A stretch of 64,000 nucleotides of DNA from Alteromonas sp. C1M14 (GCF_018860965.1 NZ_JAHKQF010000009.1:62001-126000), one strand, 5' to 3'. Positions 24,096-33,947 are shown, counted from the first letter of the stretch. The notes: generated by a model from the letters alone, not told the origin. A program made the numbers and translations.

Positions 24096-24128
24096 TTAGT
24101 TCCAAAAACAACGGGGTATTACTACCAA
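24096..24128. promoter_or_regulatory. Candidate activator sites upstream of the PQQ dehydrogenase
   Basis: TTAGTTCCAA (24096-24105) and TTACTACCAA (24119-24128) repeat with a 23-base step, about two helical turns, roughly 210-240 bases upstream of the dehydrogenase ATG. They resemble the words before the porin and pedF. The remaining leader (24129-24337) also holds an AATCAAA/TTTGATT inverted pair near 24253-24279, which may fold in the mRNA. Confidence 0.45.
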
Positions 24129-24337
24129 GGGATTAAAAATGATAATCCAAGGTTGAATGGTTGTTAAAAAAACATTAGCTAATACTGACACTGTCGTCGT
24201 CCGTGATGTTCTATGCCTACAACAATACGCACCGGGAGACGGAACGAACACCAATCAAATCGAATGTGTCGTTTTGATTGCGTTTTGAGAACACAAAGAT
24301 GTTTCTCAAGCACCTGTTGAACCACTGGAGAATTCTT

Positions 24338-26104
24338 ATGAAAAGTCGAACAGTTTCAAGCCATCTGATTAGCACGGCTATCGGTTTGGCCTTGTCGCTA
24401 AGTGCGCTTGGAAATGCACAGGCTGCGGGCGTCACTGACAAGGACATCCTCAATGATCAAGCCACTACCTCAGATATCTTGACCTATGGCCTTGGCCCCC
24501 GAGGACAACGCTACAGCCCACTGGATATGCTAAACACCAAAAATGTGAAAAAAATGCACCCGGTATGGGCCTTTTCCTTAGGAGGAGAAAAGCAACGGGG
24601 ACAAGAATCACAACCCCTTGTTCATGATGGCGTTATGTTCGTCACTGGATCCTATTCCCGTATTTACGCCATTGACGTAAAAACCGGTGATGAGTTATGG
24701 CAATACGAAGCACGCTTACCCGACGGCATCATGCCTTGTTGTGATGTTATCAACCGCGGCGCAGCGCTTTATGATGACTTGGTGATCTTCGGTACGTTGG
24801 ACGCGATTTTGGTGGCCCTCGATCAAAAAACCGGAAAGGTAAAATGGCGTAAGAAAATGGGCGATTACAAAGCAGGGTATTCTTTTACCGCTGCGCCCAT
24901 GATTGTTAAAGGCAAAGTCATCACCGGTATCTCCGGCGGTGAATTCGGTATTGTGGGCAAGGTAGAAGCCCGAGATGCGAAAACCGGTGAACTGGTATGG
25001 ACCCGTCCTACCGTTGAAGGCCATATGGGCTACTTAAACGGTAAGGAAAACGGCATTACTGGCGGCGAAGCCAACAAAACCTGGCCGGGTGATTTGTGGA
25101 AGACCGGTGGCGCGGCTACTTGGCTTGGCGGTACCTATGATCCAGACCAAGACCTGATCCTAATGGGAACGGGTAACCCATCGCCTTGGAACTCTCATTT
25201 ACGTCCTGGTGACAACTTATATTCAGCATCGCGTCTTGCCATCGACCCAGATACCGGAAAAATTGTGTGGCATTTCCAAACCACACCACATGACGGCTGG
25301 GACTTTGACGGTGTAAACGAACTGATTTCTTTCGACTACAAAGAGGGCAGCAAAACGGTCAAAGCAGCAGCGACCGCCGACCGTAATGGTTTCTTCTATG
25401 TGTTAAATCGAGAGAACGGTGAATTCATACGGGGCTTCCCTTTTATCAAAAACATCACCTGGGCAAAGGGATTAGATGAAAAAGGACGTCCTATCGTTAA
25501 CGAAGACAGCCGCCCAGGCAACCCTGCTGACTCGGAAGACGGCAAAAAAGGTAAAACCGTATTCTCTGTTCCTTCATTCCTAGGCGGAAAAAACTGGATG
25601 CCCATGGCATACAGCCAAGATACCGAATTGTTCTACGTTCCCTCTAACGAGTGGGGTATGGATATTTGGAATGAGCCCGTTAGCTACAAAAAAGGCGCGG
25701 CGTATTTAGGTTCCGGATTCACCATAAAATCCATCTTCGAAGACCACATTGGCTCATTAAAAGCAGTGGATCCGAAGACCGGAAAAGTGGTTTGGGAATA
25801 TAAAAACAATGCGCCGCTTTGGGGTGGAGTGCTCACCACTGCCGGTAACCTTGTTTTCACCGGTACACCTGAAGGCTACTTGTTAGGCTTCGACGCGAAG
25901 ACTGGCGAAATTGTTTATAAATTTAATACAGGTTCAGGCATTGTTGGCTCTCCCGTCACCTGGGAGATGGATGGCGAACAATACCTAAGTGTGCTCTCTG
26001 GTTGGGGTGGCGCTGTTCCATTGTGGGGAGGCGAAGTCGCTTCACGGATCAAAGACATCAACCAAGGCGGTACCGTCTGGACCTTCAAGTTACCTCGCTC
26101 TTAA
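24338..26104 (+). CDS. pedH: PQQ-dependent alcohol dehydrogenase, lanthanide-type (PedH-like)
   Basis: This 588-residue periplasmic quinoprotein has a signal peptide (about 1-30, ending NAQA), the eight-bladed propeller with repeated tryptophan-docking motifs ('[15 protein letters not shown]', '[15 protein letters not shown]'), and the vicinal disulfide Cys134-Cys135 ('[11 protein letters not shown]') that stacks on PQQ. The catalytic Asp322 is followed by Asp324 in '[11 protein letters not shown]'. In calcium enzymes this second position is Ser (ExaA) or Ala (MxaF), while PedH and XoxF have Asp to hold a lanthanide ion. It should oxidise ethanol and other primary alcohols and pass electrons to PedF. 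The ATG at 24338 has GGAG about 5 bases upstream; the frame from 24278 only adds a leader. A strong terminator follows. Metal dependence is inferred from residues. Confidence 0.93.
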   Translation: MKSRTVSSHLISTAIGLALSLSALGNAQAAGVTDKDILNDQATTSDILTYGLGPRGQRYSPLDMLNTKNVKKMHPVWAFSLGGEKQRGQESQPLVHDGVMFVTGSYSRIYAIDVKTGDELWQYEARLPDGIMPCCDVINRGAALYDDLVIFGTLDAILVALDQKTGKVKWRKKMGDYKAGYSFTAAPMIVKGKVITGISGGEFGIVGKVEARDAKTGELVWTRPTVEGHMGYLNGKENGITGGEANKTWPGDLWKTGGAATWLGGTYDPDQDLILMGTGNPSPWNSHLRPGDNLYSASRLAIDPDTGKIVWHFQTTPHDGWDFDGVNELISFDYKEGSKTVKAAATADRNGFFYVLNRENGEFIRGFPFIKNITWAKGLDEKGRPIVNEDSRPGNPADSEDGKKGKTVFSVPSFLGGKNWMPMAYSQDTELFYVPSNEWGMDIWNEPVSYKKGAAYLGSGFTIKSIFEDHIGSLKAVDPKTGKVVWEYKNNAPLWGGVLTTAGNLVFTGTPEGYLLGFDAKTGEIVYKFNTGSGIVGSPVTWEMDGEQYLSVLSGWGGAVPLWGGEVASRIKDINQGGTVWTFKLPRS

Positions 26105-26111
26105 CGTGAGG

Positions 26112-26156
26112 ATCGTGACAGGGTTTAGGTCCCAACCTCCTGTCACGATTTTTTTA
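26112..26156 (+). terminator. Strong terminator after the PQQ dehydrogenase
   Basis: An 11-bp perfect stem ATCGTGACAGG (26112-26122) with CCTGTCACGAT (26139-26149) is followed by a run of T to 26155. A small inner pairing (AGGT with ACCT) extends it. Confidence 0.9.
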
Positions 26157-26207
26157 TTCTCTGGGTCAGCGCGGACCTAATGCCGGCCCTTTTTTGAGGA
26201 TGTAACC

Positions 26208-28319
26208 ATGGGATTTATGCACTTTACTTTTTTACGGGTATTCCCCCTTGTCTTTGCGGGGCTGTTTGTAACCGCGGTGTTCGCAGAAGAAAGTAAAGTG
26301 GATGATTCGCTAATTTTTTCTATTTTCCCCAAAGCCACTGTTATTGGCGAAAAACAAACAGATTTGCCCGTACAACCCATCTACCAGTTACAAGAATTGT
26401 TAGGGTATGTCTTTCAAAGTAACGATTTAGTGAACTTACCTGGCTTTTCGGGGGATCGGGTAAATTTGCTCATTGGCATTGATATTCATGGCGAAATTAA
26501 GGGCATTCGCATTCTTTCCCATCACGAACCCATCTTCCTTCATGGATTAGGCCCTGAACCATTAGACCGATTTATTAAACAGTATAAAGGCATCAATGTT
26601 GGACAACGTGTCATTGTCGATTCTGCCGCAAAAAACAACCTTGATGACAACACCACTGTACATGTAGATGGTGTAACAAAAGCCACGGTTTCCGTCATTA
26701 TTATTAACGATACCGTGTTACTTTCATCGCTACAGGTGGCACGGGGATTACTTTCAGGCTTTGCTTCATCGCCCTTAGCCACGGCCAAAGACACCTTTAC
26801 ACCAAAGTCGTTTGAAACCCTTGTTAACGAAGGCTTGGTGCGACGCTGGGAAATGTCTCGTGACACCTTCGAGGCCGGTTTAGGGGGCAATCTGGAAAAC
26901 TTCCCCTACGACACCTTTCAACTGGCCCAAGGAAATGACTTTACCTTGTATTATGCGTATTTAAATGCGCCAACCATCGGCAAAAACTTACTGGGGCAGG
27001 CTGAATACCAACGTTTAATGGATATTCTCAAACCCAACGAGCAAGCTTTTTTACTGATGTATGATGGCTTTTTCAATTACTTAGAGCCTGATTTTAAACC
27101 CGGCACCGTGGCAAACCGAATATCATTTAGCCAAGATGATTTGCCCTTTCCTATGCGGGATTTGAACTTTTATAGTTACGCCAAACAAGTTCTCGCCGCT
27201 AAGGTGCCGGTGAAAAACAACCTACAAATATTTGTGGTCAATACTCAGTCGGGTTTTAACCCGGGTGAAACCATGACCTTGAATTTGAATATCGATGTTC
27301 CACGAAACCATCTGATCCGCAGTCAAATGCACCTAACCGATGACTATCAATTGCCTGCTGAGCTATTCGACTTTGCCGAACCGGTGGAAAACATGGCCAC
27401 TAAACCAGCGTGGATGCGGATCTGGGAAAACCGCATCGTGGATATATGCGTGTTAGTTTTTAGTCTTATTGTCGTCACTTTTATTTTTATCTTTCAGCAC
27501 AAACTATCTGCAAACCAAACCCTGTTTCGTTACGTTCGCTGGGGCTTTTTAACTTATACCCTGATTTTTATTGGCTGGTTATGGCAAGGGCAATTATCCA
27601 TCGTCAATATTTATCCCATTTTACAAAGCCTCACTAAAGGGTTTGATATACAAGTCTATTTGATGGATCCCATCCTCTTTATTTTGTGGAGCTACGTATT
27701 CATTAGTTTGTTTATTGTAGGGCGAGGCATATTTTGCGGCTGGCTGTGCCCCTTCGGCGCGCTTCAGGAAATGGTGGGTTGGATCGCCAAAAAATGCCGC
27801 ATACGGCAAAAGAAAATCCCTTACCACATTCACAGCAAGTTATGGTGGATAAAATACGCCATTCTTGGAGGACTGGTTATCACCTCGTTCATGTCATTGC
27901 GGGTAGCTGAAGTTGCCTCGGAAGTCGAGCCATTTAAAACCGCCATCACCTTACAGTTTGTGCGTTACTGGCCCTTTGTTATTTATGCCGTCGGGCTGCT
28001 GGCTGCGGGCTTGTGGGTGAACAAATTCTATTGCCGTTATGTGTGCCCACTAGGCGCTGGCTTAGCCATTGTGGGTTATTTTCATGCTGGTGAATGGCTT
28101 ACCCGCCGACAAGCCTGCGGTAACCCTTGTACCCTTTGTCATCACAAATGCGACATTAAAGCCATTACCCCTAAAGGGGAAATAAACTACAACGAATGCG
28201 TGCAATGCTTAGAGTGTATTGTGTATTACAACAATGACGATTTATGCCCACCGTTGAAAAAGGCCAAACGTAAAAAGCCTTCCCAACAAGAGGGCGTTAT
28301 TTTGCATCACCCAGCTTAA
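26208..28319 (+). CDS. NosR/NirI-like membrane flavoprotein with polyferredoxin motifs
   Basis: This 703-residue protein has a signal peptide (about 1-26), a periplasmic FMN-binding domain with the flavinylation-type segment 'DGVTKATVSV' (candidate Thr160), and a periplasmic domain to about residue 400. Five or so hydrophobic helices follow, with cytoplasmic 'CGWLCPFGALQE' and 'CRYVCPLGAGL' motifs and a C-terminal ferredoxin-like part ('CGNPCTLCHHKCDI', 'YNECVQCLECIVYY'). This is the architecture of NosR/NirI, which carry electrons across the membrane to periplasmic reductases. No nitrous-oxide or nitrite reductase genes are nearby. Its place directly behind the PQQ dehydrogenase suggests electron exchange with, or maturation of, that system. 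GAGGATG lies just before the ATG. Its true partner is unknown. Confidence 0.9.
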   Translation: MGFMHFTFLRVFPLVFAGLFVTAVFAEESKVDDSLIFSIFPKATVIGEKQTDLPVQPIYQLQELLGYVFQSNDLVNLPGFSGDRVNLLIGIDIHGEIKGIRILSHHEPIFLHGLGPEPLDRFIKQYKGINVGQRVIVDSAAKNNLDDNTTVHVDGVTKATVSVIIINDTVLLSSLQVARGLLSGFASSPLATAKDTFTPKSFETLVNEGLVRRWEMSRDTFEAGLGGNLENFPYDTFQLAQGNDFTLYYAYLNAPTIGKNLLGQAEYQRLMDILKPNEQAFLLMYDGFFNYLEPDFKPGTVANRISFSQDDLPFPMRDLNFYSYAKQVLAAKVPVKNNLQIFVVNTQSGFNPGETMTLNLNIDVPRNHLIRSQMHLTDDYQLPAELFDFAEPVENMATKPAWMRIWENRIVDICVLVFSLIVVTFIFIFQHKLSANQTLFRYVRWGFLTYTLIFIGWLWQGQLSIVNIYPILQSLTKGFDIQVYLMDPILFILWSYVFISLFIVGRGIFCGWLCPFGALQEMVGWIAKKCRIRQKKIPYHIHSKLWWIKYAILGGLVITSFMSLRVAEVASEVEPFKTAITLQFVRYWPFVIYAVGLLAAGLWVNKFYCRYVCPLGAGLAIVGYFHAGEWLTRRQACGNPCTLCHHKCDIKAITPKGEINYNECVQCLECIVYYNNDDLCPPLKKAKRKKPSQQEGVILHHPA

Positions 28320-28328
28320 AAATTATTG

Positions 28329-28814
28329 TTACAACAGCAAGTTATCTCGTATGGGGATAAAGCGGCTGGCAGAGCGAATTAAACTGTCTGCGGTAAGCTT
28401 TTCAACCCCGTAAACCTCCACCTCACAACCATGTAATTGTTGTGCTCTTTGTACTAACAAATCAAAATCACCGTCGCCAGACACTAATACGATAATGTCC
28501 GATACAGCGGCCGCTTCCATCACATCTAAGGTGATCCCCACATCCCAATCGCCTTTCGCTGAACCATCGGCCCGTTGAATGAAGGGTTTTAATTTCACGT
28601 CAAACCCAATGGCACGTAGAATATTTTGAAACTGCTTTTGTTTTTCATCGTTGCGGTCAATGGCGTAAGCAGAAGCATTAAGCACCTGCCGCTCCATAGT
28701 GGCCATGGCCCAAAACCGATTGTAATCGAAGTGGCGTTTAAAACCGCTTCTTACGGTGTAATACACATTTTGCACATCAACAAACAGGCTGACTGTTTTC
28801 ACACTTTTCGCCAC
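28329..28814 (-). CDS. NYN domain protein (LabA/DUF88 family)
   Basis: This 161-residue PIN-like nuclease-fold protein has acidic residues at the expected sites: 'SLFVDVQNVYYTV' (Asp13, Asn16), 'GDWDVGITLDVME' and 'VLVSGDGDFDLLVQRA'. NYN proteins are predicted or shown to be metal-dependent RNases acting on RNA; the pathway is unknown here. It ends close to the convergent NosR-like gene and follows a sensor kinase gene by 40 bases on the same strand, with its own start (upstream bases 28815-28853). Confidence 0.9.
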   Translation of the reverse strand: MAKSVKTVSLFVDVQNVYYTVRSGFKRHFDYNRFWAMATMERQVLNASAYAIDRNDEKQKQFQNILRAIGFDVKLKPFIQRADGSAKGDWDVGITLDVMEAAAVSDIIVLVSGDGDFDLLVQRAQQLHGCEVEVYGVEKLTADSLIRSASRFIPIRDNLLL

Positions 28815-28853
28815 GTTAACTAAAAGTCAGTGCAACACTATAGCACAGCAGGT

Positions 28854-30134
28854 TTACTCAGAAGCTTGCAATACAATTTTCACTTGGCAGCCTGTAGCGG
28901 TAAACGCTTGCTGATAACCCCAACCCAGTTTCTTTGTAATTCGGTGCACCAGCTGCAAGCCTAAACCATAACCCGAGTGCTCATTATCGGTAGGGGTGTC
29001 ATCGTCACCTAGCTCATCGTCATTGATAATACGGATTTCCGTGCCCGATTGGATTATCTGCACGCTACCTTGCTGCGTATGCTGGAAGGCATTGCGTATT
29101 AAGTTGCCAAGCACGATTCGAGTCGCCGTCGCTGGTAATGAGATTTCGGTGTTATCGGTATCTATGTTTATTGTCACCTGTTTACCGGTAAGCAAGTACC
29201 CAAGTTCATCCACCAATTCCGTTAGTAGGGCGCCCGGCTGTATGGTTTTGCTGATCAGATTATCGGTGTCGTTTCTTCCTAACCATAATAAGGTTTCGGT
29301 GAGATTTGTCATGGTATGAGAAGCATGTTCAATACGTCTGATGGCATTGCCCCCCATCCCCGGCCCTTTCTCTTGAAATTTATGCAGTAATTCGACGCTA
29401 GAGCGTATTACTGCAATGGGTGTGCGTAACTCATGGCTTGCATGGCTAACAAACTCACGCTCTCGGGTAAGGGTTTTGCGGACATCCTGTAAACTCGCAT
29501 GAACAATCTCCGCCAATTCATTAAGTTCCTGATACTTAAAATTAGGGGTGGGTTTACTCAACGTATTTTCATCTAACGTTTTGGCCCATTGCCGTAATCG
29601 TTCTACCGGTCTTGAAACGGAACGCATCAACACTAACAGCAACAATGAAAATGTCACAAGGACACCTAAGCCAATTAACAACGACCAGCCTTCGTGGGAC
29701 ATCATATACCTTGAGTCCCCTGCCCGTTTAGTGCGAGAAAAGACCTGGGCAATATATTTACGCTCATTGGTATCGCGGTCAACGATGGACAACACAAACA
29801 CCGCCCGCTTGGGACGAAGAAAAATAAAGTCGCGCTCGATATACTTTTCCAGTTTAAACGGCTGTAGCTGATTCGGGTCGAAGTGCCGGGTGACTTCATC
29901 AGGAAAATCGTTCCAATCGCCCACGATAGTAAAGGTGAGTATGTTTACCGGGTTGCCAGCCTTAACCGCTACATCTTCGGCCGTATGGAGCATGGTGCCT
30001 CGCATCATGCCATCCATCCCTTCAAAGAAATTGTTCATTGCCAGTAACGAAAAGCCCACCGTCATCGATGTCCCCACGACAAACAGGGCAGCAATGACAT
30101 ATCGACGAAGACTTAAGCTAAAGGCGCGAACCAT
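28854..30134 (-). CDS. Two-component sensor histidine kinase of the RND operon
   Basis: This 426-residue kinase has two membrane helices (about 11-33 and 151-170) flanking a periplasmic sensor of about 117 residues, a short HAMP-like linker, HisKA with phospho-His234 ('FVSHASHELRTPIAVIRSS') and a C-terminal ATPase domain ('GNLIRNAFQHTQQGSVQI' N-box, 'GYGLGLQLV' G-box). It is the last gene of a five-gene minus-strand operon (outer-membrane factor, adaptor, RND pump, OmpR regulator, kinase), two bases after the regulator stop. It presumably senses a toxic solute in the periplasm and controls the pump. Confidence 0.93.
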   Translation of the reverse strand: MVRAFSLSLRRYVIAALFVVGTSMTVGFSLLAMNNFFEGMDGMMRGTMLHTAEDVAVKAGNPVNILTFTIVGDWNDFPDEVTRHFDPNQLQPFKLEKYIERDFIFLRPKRAVFVLSIVDRDTNERKYIAQVFSRTKRAGDSRYMMSHEGWSLLIGLGVLVTFSLLLLVLMRSVSRPVERLRQWAKTLDENTLSKPTPNFKYQELNELAEIVHASLQDVRKTLTREREFVSHASHELRTPIAVIRSSVELLHKFQEKGPGMGGNAIRRIEHASHTMTNLTETLLWLGRNDTDNLISKTIQPGALLTELVDELGYLLTGKQVTINIDTDNTEISLPATATRIVLGNLIRNAFQHTQQGSVQIIQSGTEIRIINDDELGDDDTPTDNEHSGYGLGLQLVHRITKKLGWGYQQAFTATGCQVKIVLQASE

Positions 30135-30136
30135 AA

Positions 30137-30808
30137 TTATTCCTGCTCTATTACGAGTTTAAACCCTTGCTTTGACAGCGCCACCACATCCACACCACAC
30201 TCTCGGCCTAAGCCTTTACGCACATTGTGAATATGAACTTTCAAACTGTTGCTATCTGGCACTTCCTCTCCCCAAATGGCTTCTGATAACGCATCCCGGC
30301 TAACTGGAGAAGGGTAAGCTCGCATCAACTGTTCAAGGATCACCCGAGCCGTGGGGCTAATTTTTACGGGTAGGTCGTGCAGTTTCAGCACTCCCCCTTT
30401 CACATCCATTTGCAAAGGCCCACAACATAACTGGCGAACCTGTCCGCTACGCCGAGTCGATAAAGCTTGTACTCTCGCCACTAATTCAGCCATGGCAAAG
30501 GGCTTTACCAAATAATCATCGGCACCGTTGGCAAACCCGGCGAGTTTATCATCAAGCCGATCTCGGGCAGTGAGCATGATCACCGGCGTGTCATTACCTT
30601 CGGCGCGAATACGTTCACACACAGACAACCCATCTAACCGCGGCAGATTAATATCTAAAATTACCACGGCATAGCGGTTTTGCGACAAGAATGTCAGCGC
30701 CGCCACGCCATTGCTGGCGTGGTCACAGGTATATTCTTCCAAGGACAAATAATCGATGATATTGCCTGCAAGGTCCAAGTCATCTTCAACCAGCAGTAAT
30801 GTGGTCAT
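30137..30808 (-). CDS. OmpR-family response regulator of the RND operon
   Basis: This 223-residue regulator has a receiver with phospho-Asp52 ('VVILDINLPRLDG') and Lys in 'DDYLVKPFAM', then a winged helix ('LEQLMRAYPSPVSRDALSEA', 'DSNSLKVHIHNVRKGLG'). It overlaps the pump gene by 23 bases and is followed immediately by its cognate kinase. Autoregulation of the operon is expected, because the regulator is transcribed with its likely target genes. Confidence 0.95.
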   Translation of the reverse strand: MTTLLLVEDDLDLAGNIIDYLSLEEYTCDHASNGVAALTFLSQNRYAVVILDINLPRLDGLSVCERIRAEGNDTPVIMLTARDRLDDKLAGFANGADDYLVKPFAMAELVARVQALSTRRSGQVRQLCCGPLQMDVKGGVLKLHDLPVKISPTARVILEQLMRAYPSPVSRDALSEAIWGEEVPDSNSLKVHIHNVRKGLGRECGVDVVALSKQGFKLVIEQE

Positions 30809-33800
30809 CTTCCCCTCCAGTCTGCCGAAGCACCCTTCTAAGACCTTTTTTCAGTAATGATTTGATATCTTCATTAATGAGAATGAGCGCGGGTATAAGT
30901 AGTAAGGTAATCACAGTAGCGAACAAAATACCATACCCCAAAGAAGCCGCGGCGGGGATCAGAAACTGTGCCTGCTTGGAGGTTTCACCTAAAATGGGAT
31001 ACAAACCCACAAAGGTGGTTACCGAGGTAAGCAATACCGCCCGTAAACGACTGCCACAAGATTCCACAATGGACTCCACAACCTCGCCCCCCTGTCGACG
31101 TAATTCATTATAGCGAGAAACCAGCAACAAGGAGTCATTCACCACCACCCCGCTCAATGCCAGGATGCCGTTCAGAGAAAGGATACTCAGCATTAAGCCA
31201 TTACTCCAATGCCCAAGTATGGCTCCCACGATACCAAAAGGGATCGCGGTCATAATAATCAGGGGCTGTATATAGGATTTAAGCGGAATGGCCAACAATG
31301 CATAGATAGCAATAAGGGCCAATATAAACACCGTTTCCATCGAGCTTTGAGTTTCAGCTTGTTGTTCGGCTTCGCCAGCAAAATACATTGAAAGATCAGA
31401 ATAATTACGTGACAACTTAGGCACTAATTGTTCATTCAATTTCGCCACCAACTCGGTAGAAGTAATAACATCGCTGTCTACTGATGCGGTCACTGTAATG
31501 GCCCGTAAACCATCAATGCGCACCACTTCTTTTTGCTGGGTATCAGGAATGATTCGAGCCACAACATCAAGGGGAACCACCGTACCGTCGTCTAACCGAA
31601 CCCGTGCGTTAAGAATATCTGCAGGATTTGAGCGCGATTCTTCTGGGTAACGAATTCGTACTTTCACTTCGTTTTTGTTACGTAAGTAACGCTGAACGAT
31701 TTCACCACCAAAAGCCCGCAACAGTTGTTTAGATAAACTCAACGTGTCCATACCTAACGCCCGTCCTTGAGGAGTAAGCTCAAAACGCAGCATGGCCTCT
31801 CCCGGTGTTAGCGAACTTTCAACGCTATACACGCCATCAATATTATTTAGCGCTTCGGTGAAGGCCGCTTCTGCGGCTTCTAGCGTGTCGTCGCTGATAC
31901 TTTTTAATTCCACATTAAAAGCGTCCACCATTTCACGGCGCGACTGTATCTTTAATTGTTTAACCCCTTCCGGCGAGCCCGCAAGCTCACGCCAGGTGTT
32001 GGCCAACTCATCAAGGGAGTAAGGCATGTCTTCGGCCAAGGCAACAGTTAGACTACCACTTTGATCGCCAGAACCGGTTACCTGCAAACTGCCAATACCC
32101 GTGCCCTCTTTGCCCACTTTTTCCATCAGTTGCTGGTCCGCTTCATTAAGCGTAGTTTCTAAACGCTCTAAGTTTTTCGCGGTCTGACCAAAACTAGCAT
32201 CGCTTTGCAACGATAGGGTTGCCGATACAGTATCGCCTTGCATGCTTGGGAAGAATCCTACTCGGACCATACCATTTAGTGGCATACCAATAACTAAAAC
32301 AAACAAAGCAACAAAGAGCATGACGGCCCCGTAGCGATAGCGAATCGCTTTACGTAAGGCTGGCTGATAAATGCGTAAATTAAAGCCCATTAGGCCTCTG
32401 TCGGCTCCGCGCTGTACTTTCCCCCACAGGTCGGCAAGCCCTTTTTTCGGTTTACGATGAGTAGGTAAATGGGCTAGGTGAGAAGGTAATATTAGCTTGG
32501 ATTCCACCACCGATAACAACAAGCAGATAGTCACCACGGTACCAAACTGAGAATACAACTTACCTAGGTTACCCTCCACATTAGACAGTGCAAAGAAGGT
32601 CGCCACAGTGGTAAATACACCAAATAACGTGGGTACCGCCACCCGCAGTGTCCCTCTTACGGTATTGTTCAGTGTGTCGCCGTATCGCTGTCGTGTGGCA
32701 TAGACGCTTTCCCCCACCACAACGGCGTCATCCACCACGATCCCCAGCGCCATAATGAAGCCAAAGGTAGTCATTTCATTGATGGTAAGGCCGGCAAAAT
32801 TGTCGGTCATGAAAAACAGCGTACCGAAGAAAATAAACGGTAAACCCGCTGCCACCCAAAAAGCCACTCGCACATTTAAAAAGATGGCGAGGGTAATAAA
32901 TACCAAGATGATCCCAGAAACCGCATTTTTGGTTAACAGTGCCAAGCGGTCCGTGATCAAAGTGCTGCGATCGTACCAGGTCTCAAGTTCAACGCCTTGG
33001 GGTAACAACCCCCGTTCATGCCATGAATCCACGACTTCCTGGGCCTGTTCCACCATGTTTACCACATCGCCATTTTCATCCATGAGAATTTCAATACCAT
33101 AGCCGTTAACCCCATTGTATCTGGACAAGGTATAGCTATCGTCGGCAAACATATCCGTTACCACCGCAACATCACCCACGGTAAGGTAAGTCCCGTTATC
33201 ATTGGCAAGCAACGGAATATTGGCAAAATCCTGCTTGTAATAAGCTTGCTCTGAGGCCTTAAGTCGAATGACTTTTTCCTCATTACGTAAACTGGTGGTT
33301 AACGCCGTCGCCGATTCATCGTTGATTACATCGGCAATGTCTGAAAAAGATAGGCCATACGCTTGCAGTTTGGCTTCATCAATTTCGATAGACATCATAG
33401 GATCAGTGAAGTTAGGTGTACTCACATCCCGGATGCCATCTTTTGCTAACAGTTCTCGTTCTAGCTGCCGTCCCAATTGTTGCAAGGTACCATGGTCCGT
33501 ATCACCATAAAGCTCGACCCAAATCACATGATCCTGCCGGCGGCCTTTGGAAATAATTGGATTTTCAGCATCAGACGGAAAATTATAGATACTGTCGACT
33601 TCGTTTTTCACATCCGCCATCAAGGTATCTAAATCGTAGTCGCTTTCTTTTTCAATTTGTACGTTACTGCCGCTGGCGGTAGAGGTAGAAGTAATACGTT
33701 TAATACCCGGTACGGCTTCCAGCGCATTTTCAATATTGATGGCAATGCCTTCTTCGGCTTGCACCGCATCACCACTATCGTAGGTCATGGAAATATTAAT

Positions 33801-33947
33801 GAAGCGTGGGTCCAAACTCGGGAACGCTTCTTTGCGCAGTTCCCCTAACGACGCAATCCCCACCACAATCATGGCCAGCATCAGCAAATTTGCAGCAACG
33901 GAATTGCGGGCAAACCAACCGATGATGCCGTTTTTATCGGTCTCCAT
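30786..33947 (-). CDS. RND efflux pump inner-membrane subunit (HAE1/AcrB superfamily)
   Basis: This 1053-residue proton-driven pump has the duplicated RND layout with 12 helices. The proton-relay pair is in 'MALGIVVDDAVVVGE' in helix 4, and the docking/porter domains are marked by 'AFPSLDPRFINISMTYDSGD' and 'MRVGFFPSMQGDTVSATLSL'. The second half ends with the conserved helix 10-11 stretch 'GVVVNDSLLLVSRYNELRRQ'. The ATG at 33947 has GGAGAG 7 bases upstream and overlaps the adaptor stop; the TTG at 33962 would add five residues. With the adaptor and outer-membrane factor it forms a complete tripartite exporter. Substrate is unknown. Confidence 0.95.
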   Translation of the reverse strand: METDKNGIIGWFARNSVAANLLMLAMIVVGIASLGELRKEAFPSLDPRFINISMTYDSGDAVQAEEGIAINIENALEAVPGIKRITSTSTASGSNVQIEKESDYDLDTLMADVKNEVDSIYNFPSDAENPIISKGRRQDHVIWVELYGDTDHGTLQQLGRQLERELLAKDGIRDVSTPNFTDPMMSIEIDEAKLQAYGLSFSDIADVINDESATALTTSLRNEEKVIRLKASEQAYYKQDFANIPLLANDNGTYLTVGDVAVVTDMFADDSYTLSRYNGVNGYGIEILMDENGDVVNMVEQAQEVVDSWHERGLLPQGVELETWYDRSTLITDRLALLTKNAVSGIILVFITLAIFLNVRVAFWVAAGLPFIFFGTLFFMTDNFAGLTINEMTTFGFIMALGIVVDDAVVVGESVYATRQRYGDTLNNTVRGTLRVAVPTLFGVFTTVATFFALSNVEGNLGKLYSQFGTVVTICLLLSVVESKLILPSHLAHLPTHRKPKKGLADLWGKVQRGADRGLMGFNLRIYQPALRKAIRYRYGAVMLFVALFVLVIGMPLNGMVRVGFFPSMQGDTVSATLSLQSDASFGQTAKNLERLETTLNEADQQLMEKVGKEGTGIGSLQVTGSGDQSGSLTVALAEDMPYSLDELANTWRELAGSPEGVKQLKIQSRREMVDAFNVELKSISDDTLEAAEAAFTEALNNIDGVYSVESSLTPGEAMLRFELTPQGRALGMDTLSLSKQLLRAFGGEIVQRYLRNKNEVKVRIRYPEESRSNPADILNARVRLDDGTVVPLDVVARIIPDTQQKEVVRIDGLRAITVTASVDSDVITSTELVAKLNEQLVPKLSRNYSDLSMYFAGEAEQQAETQSSMETVFILALIAIYALLAIPLKSYIQPLIIMTAIPFGIVGAILGHWSNGLMLSILSLNGILALSGVVVNDSLLLVSRYNELRRQGGEVVESIVESCGSRLRAVLLTSVTTFVGLYPILGETSKQAQFLIPAAASLGYGILFATVITLLLIPALILINEDIKSLLKKGLRRVLRQTGGEDDHITAG

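Noticed and set aside
24338..26104. Calcium-type ExaA ethanol dehydrogenase
   Set aside because: The residue two after the catalytic Asp is Asp, not the Ser of ExaA, so the lanthanide-type reading was preferred.
26208..28319. Reading of the NosR-like gene as part of a nitrous-oxide reductase locus
   Set aside because: No nosZ, nosD, nosF, nosY or nosL is present around it; the neighbours are alcohol-oxidation genes.
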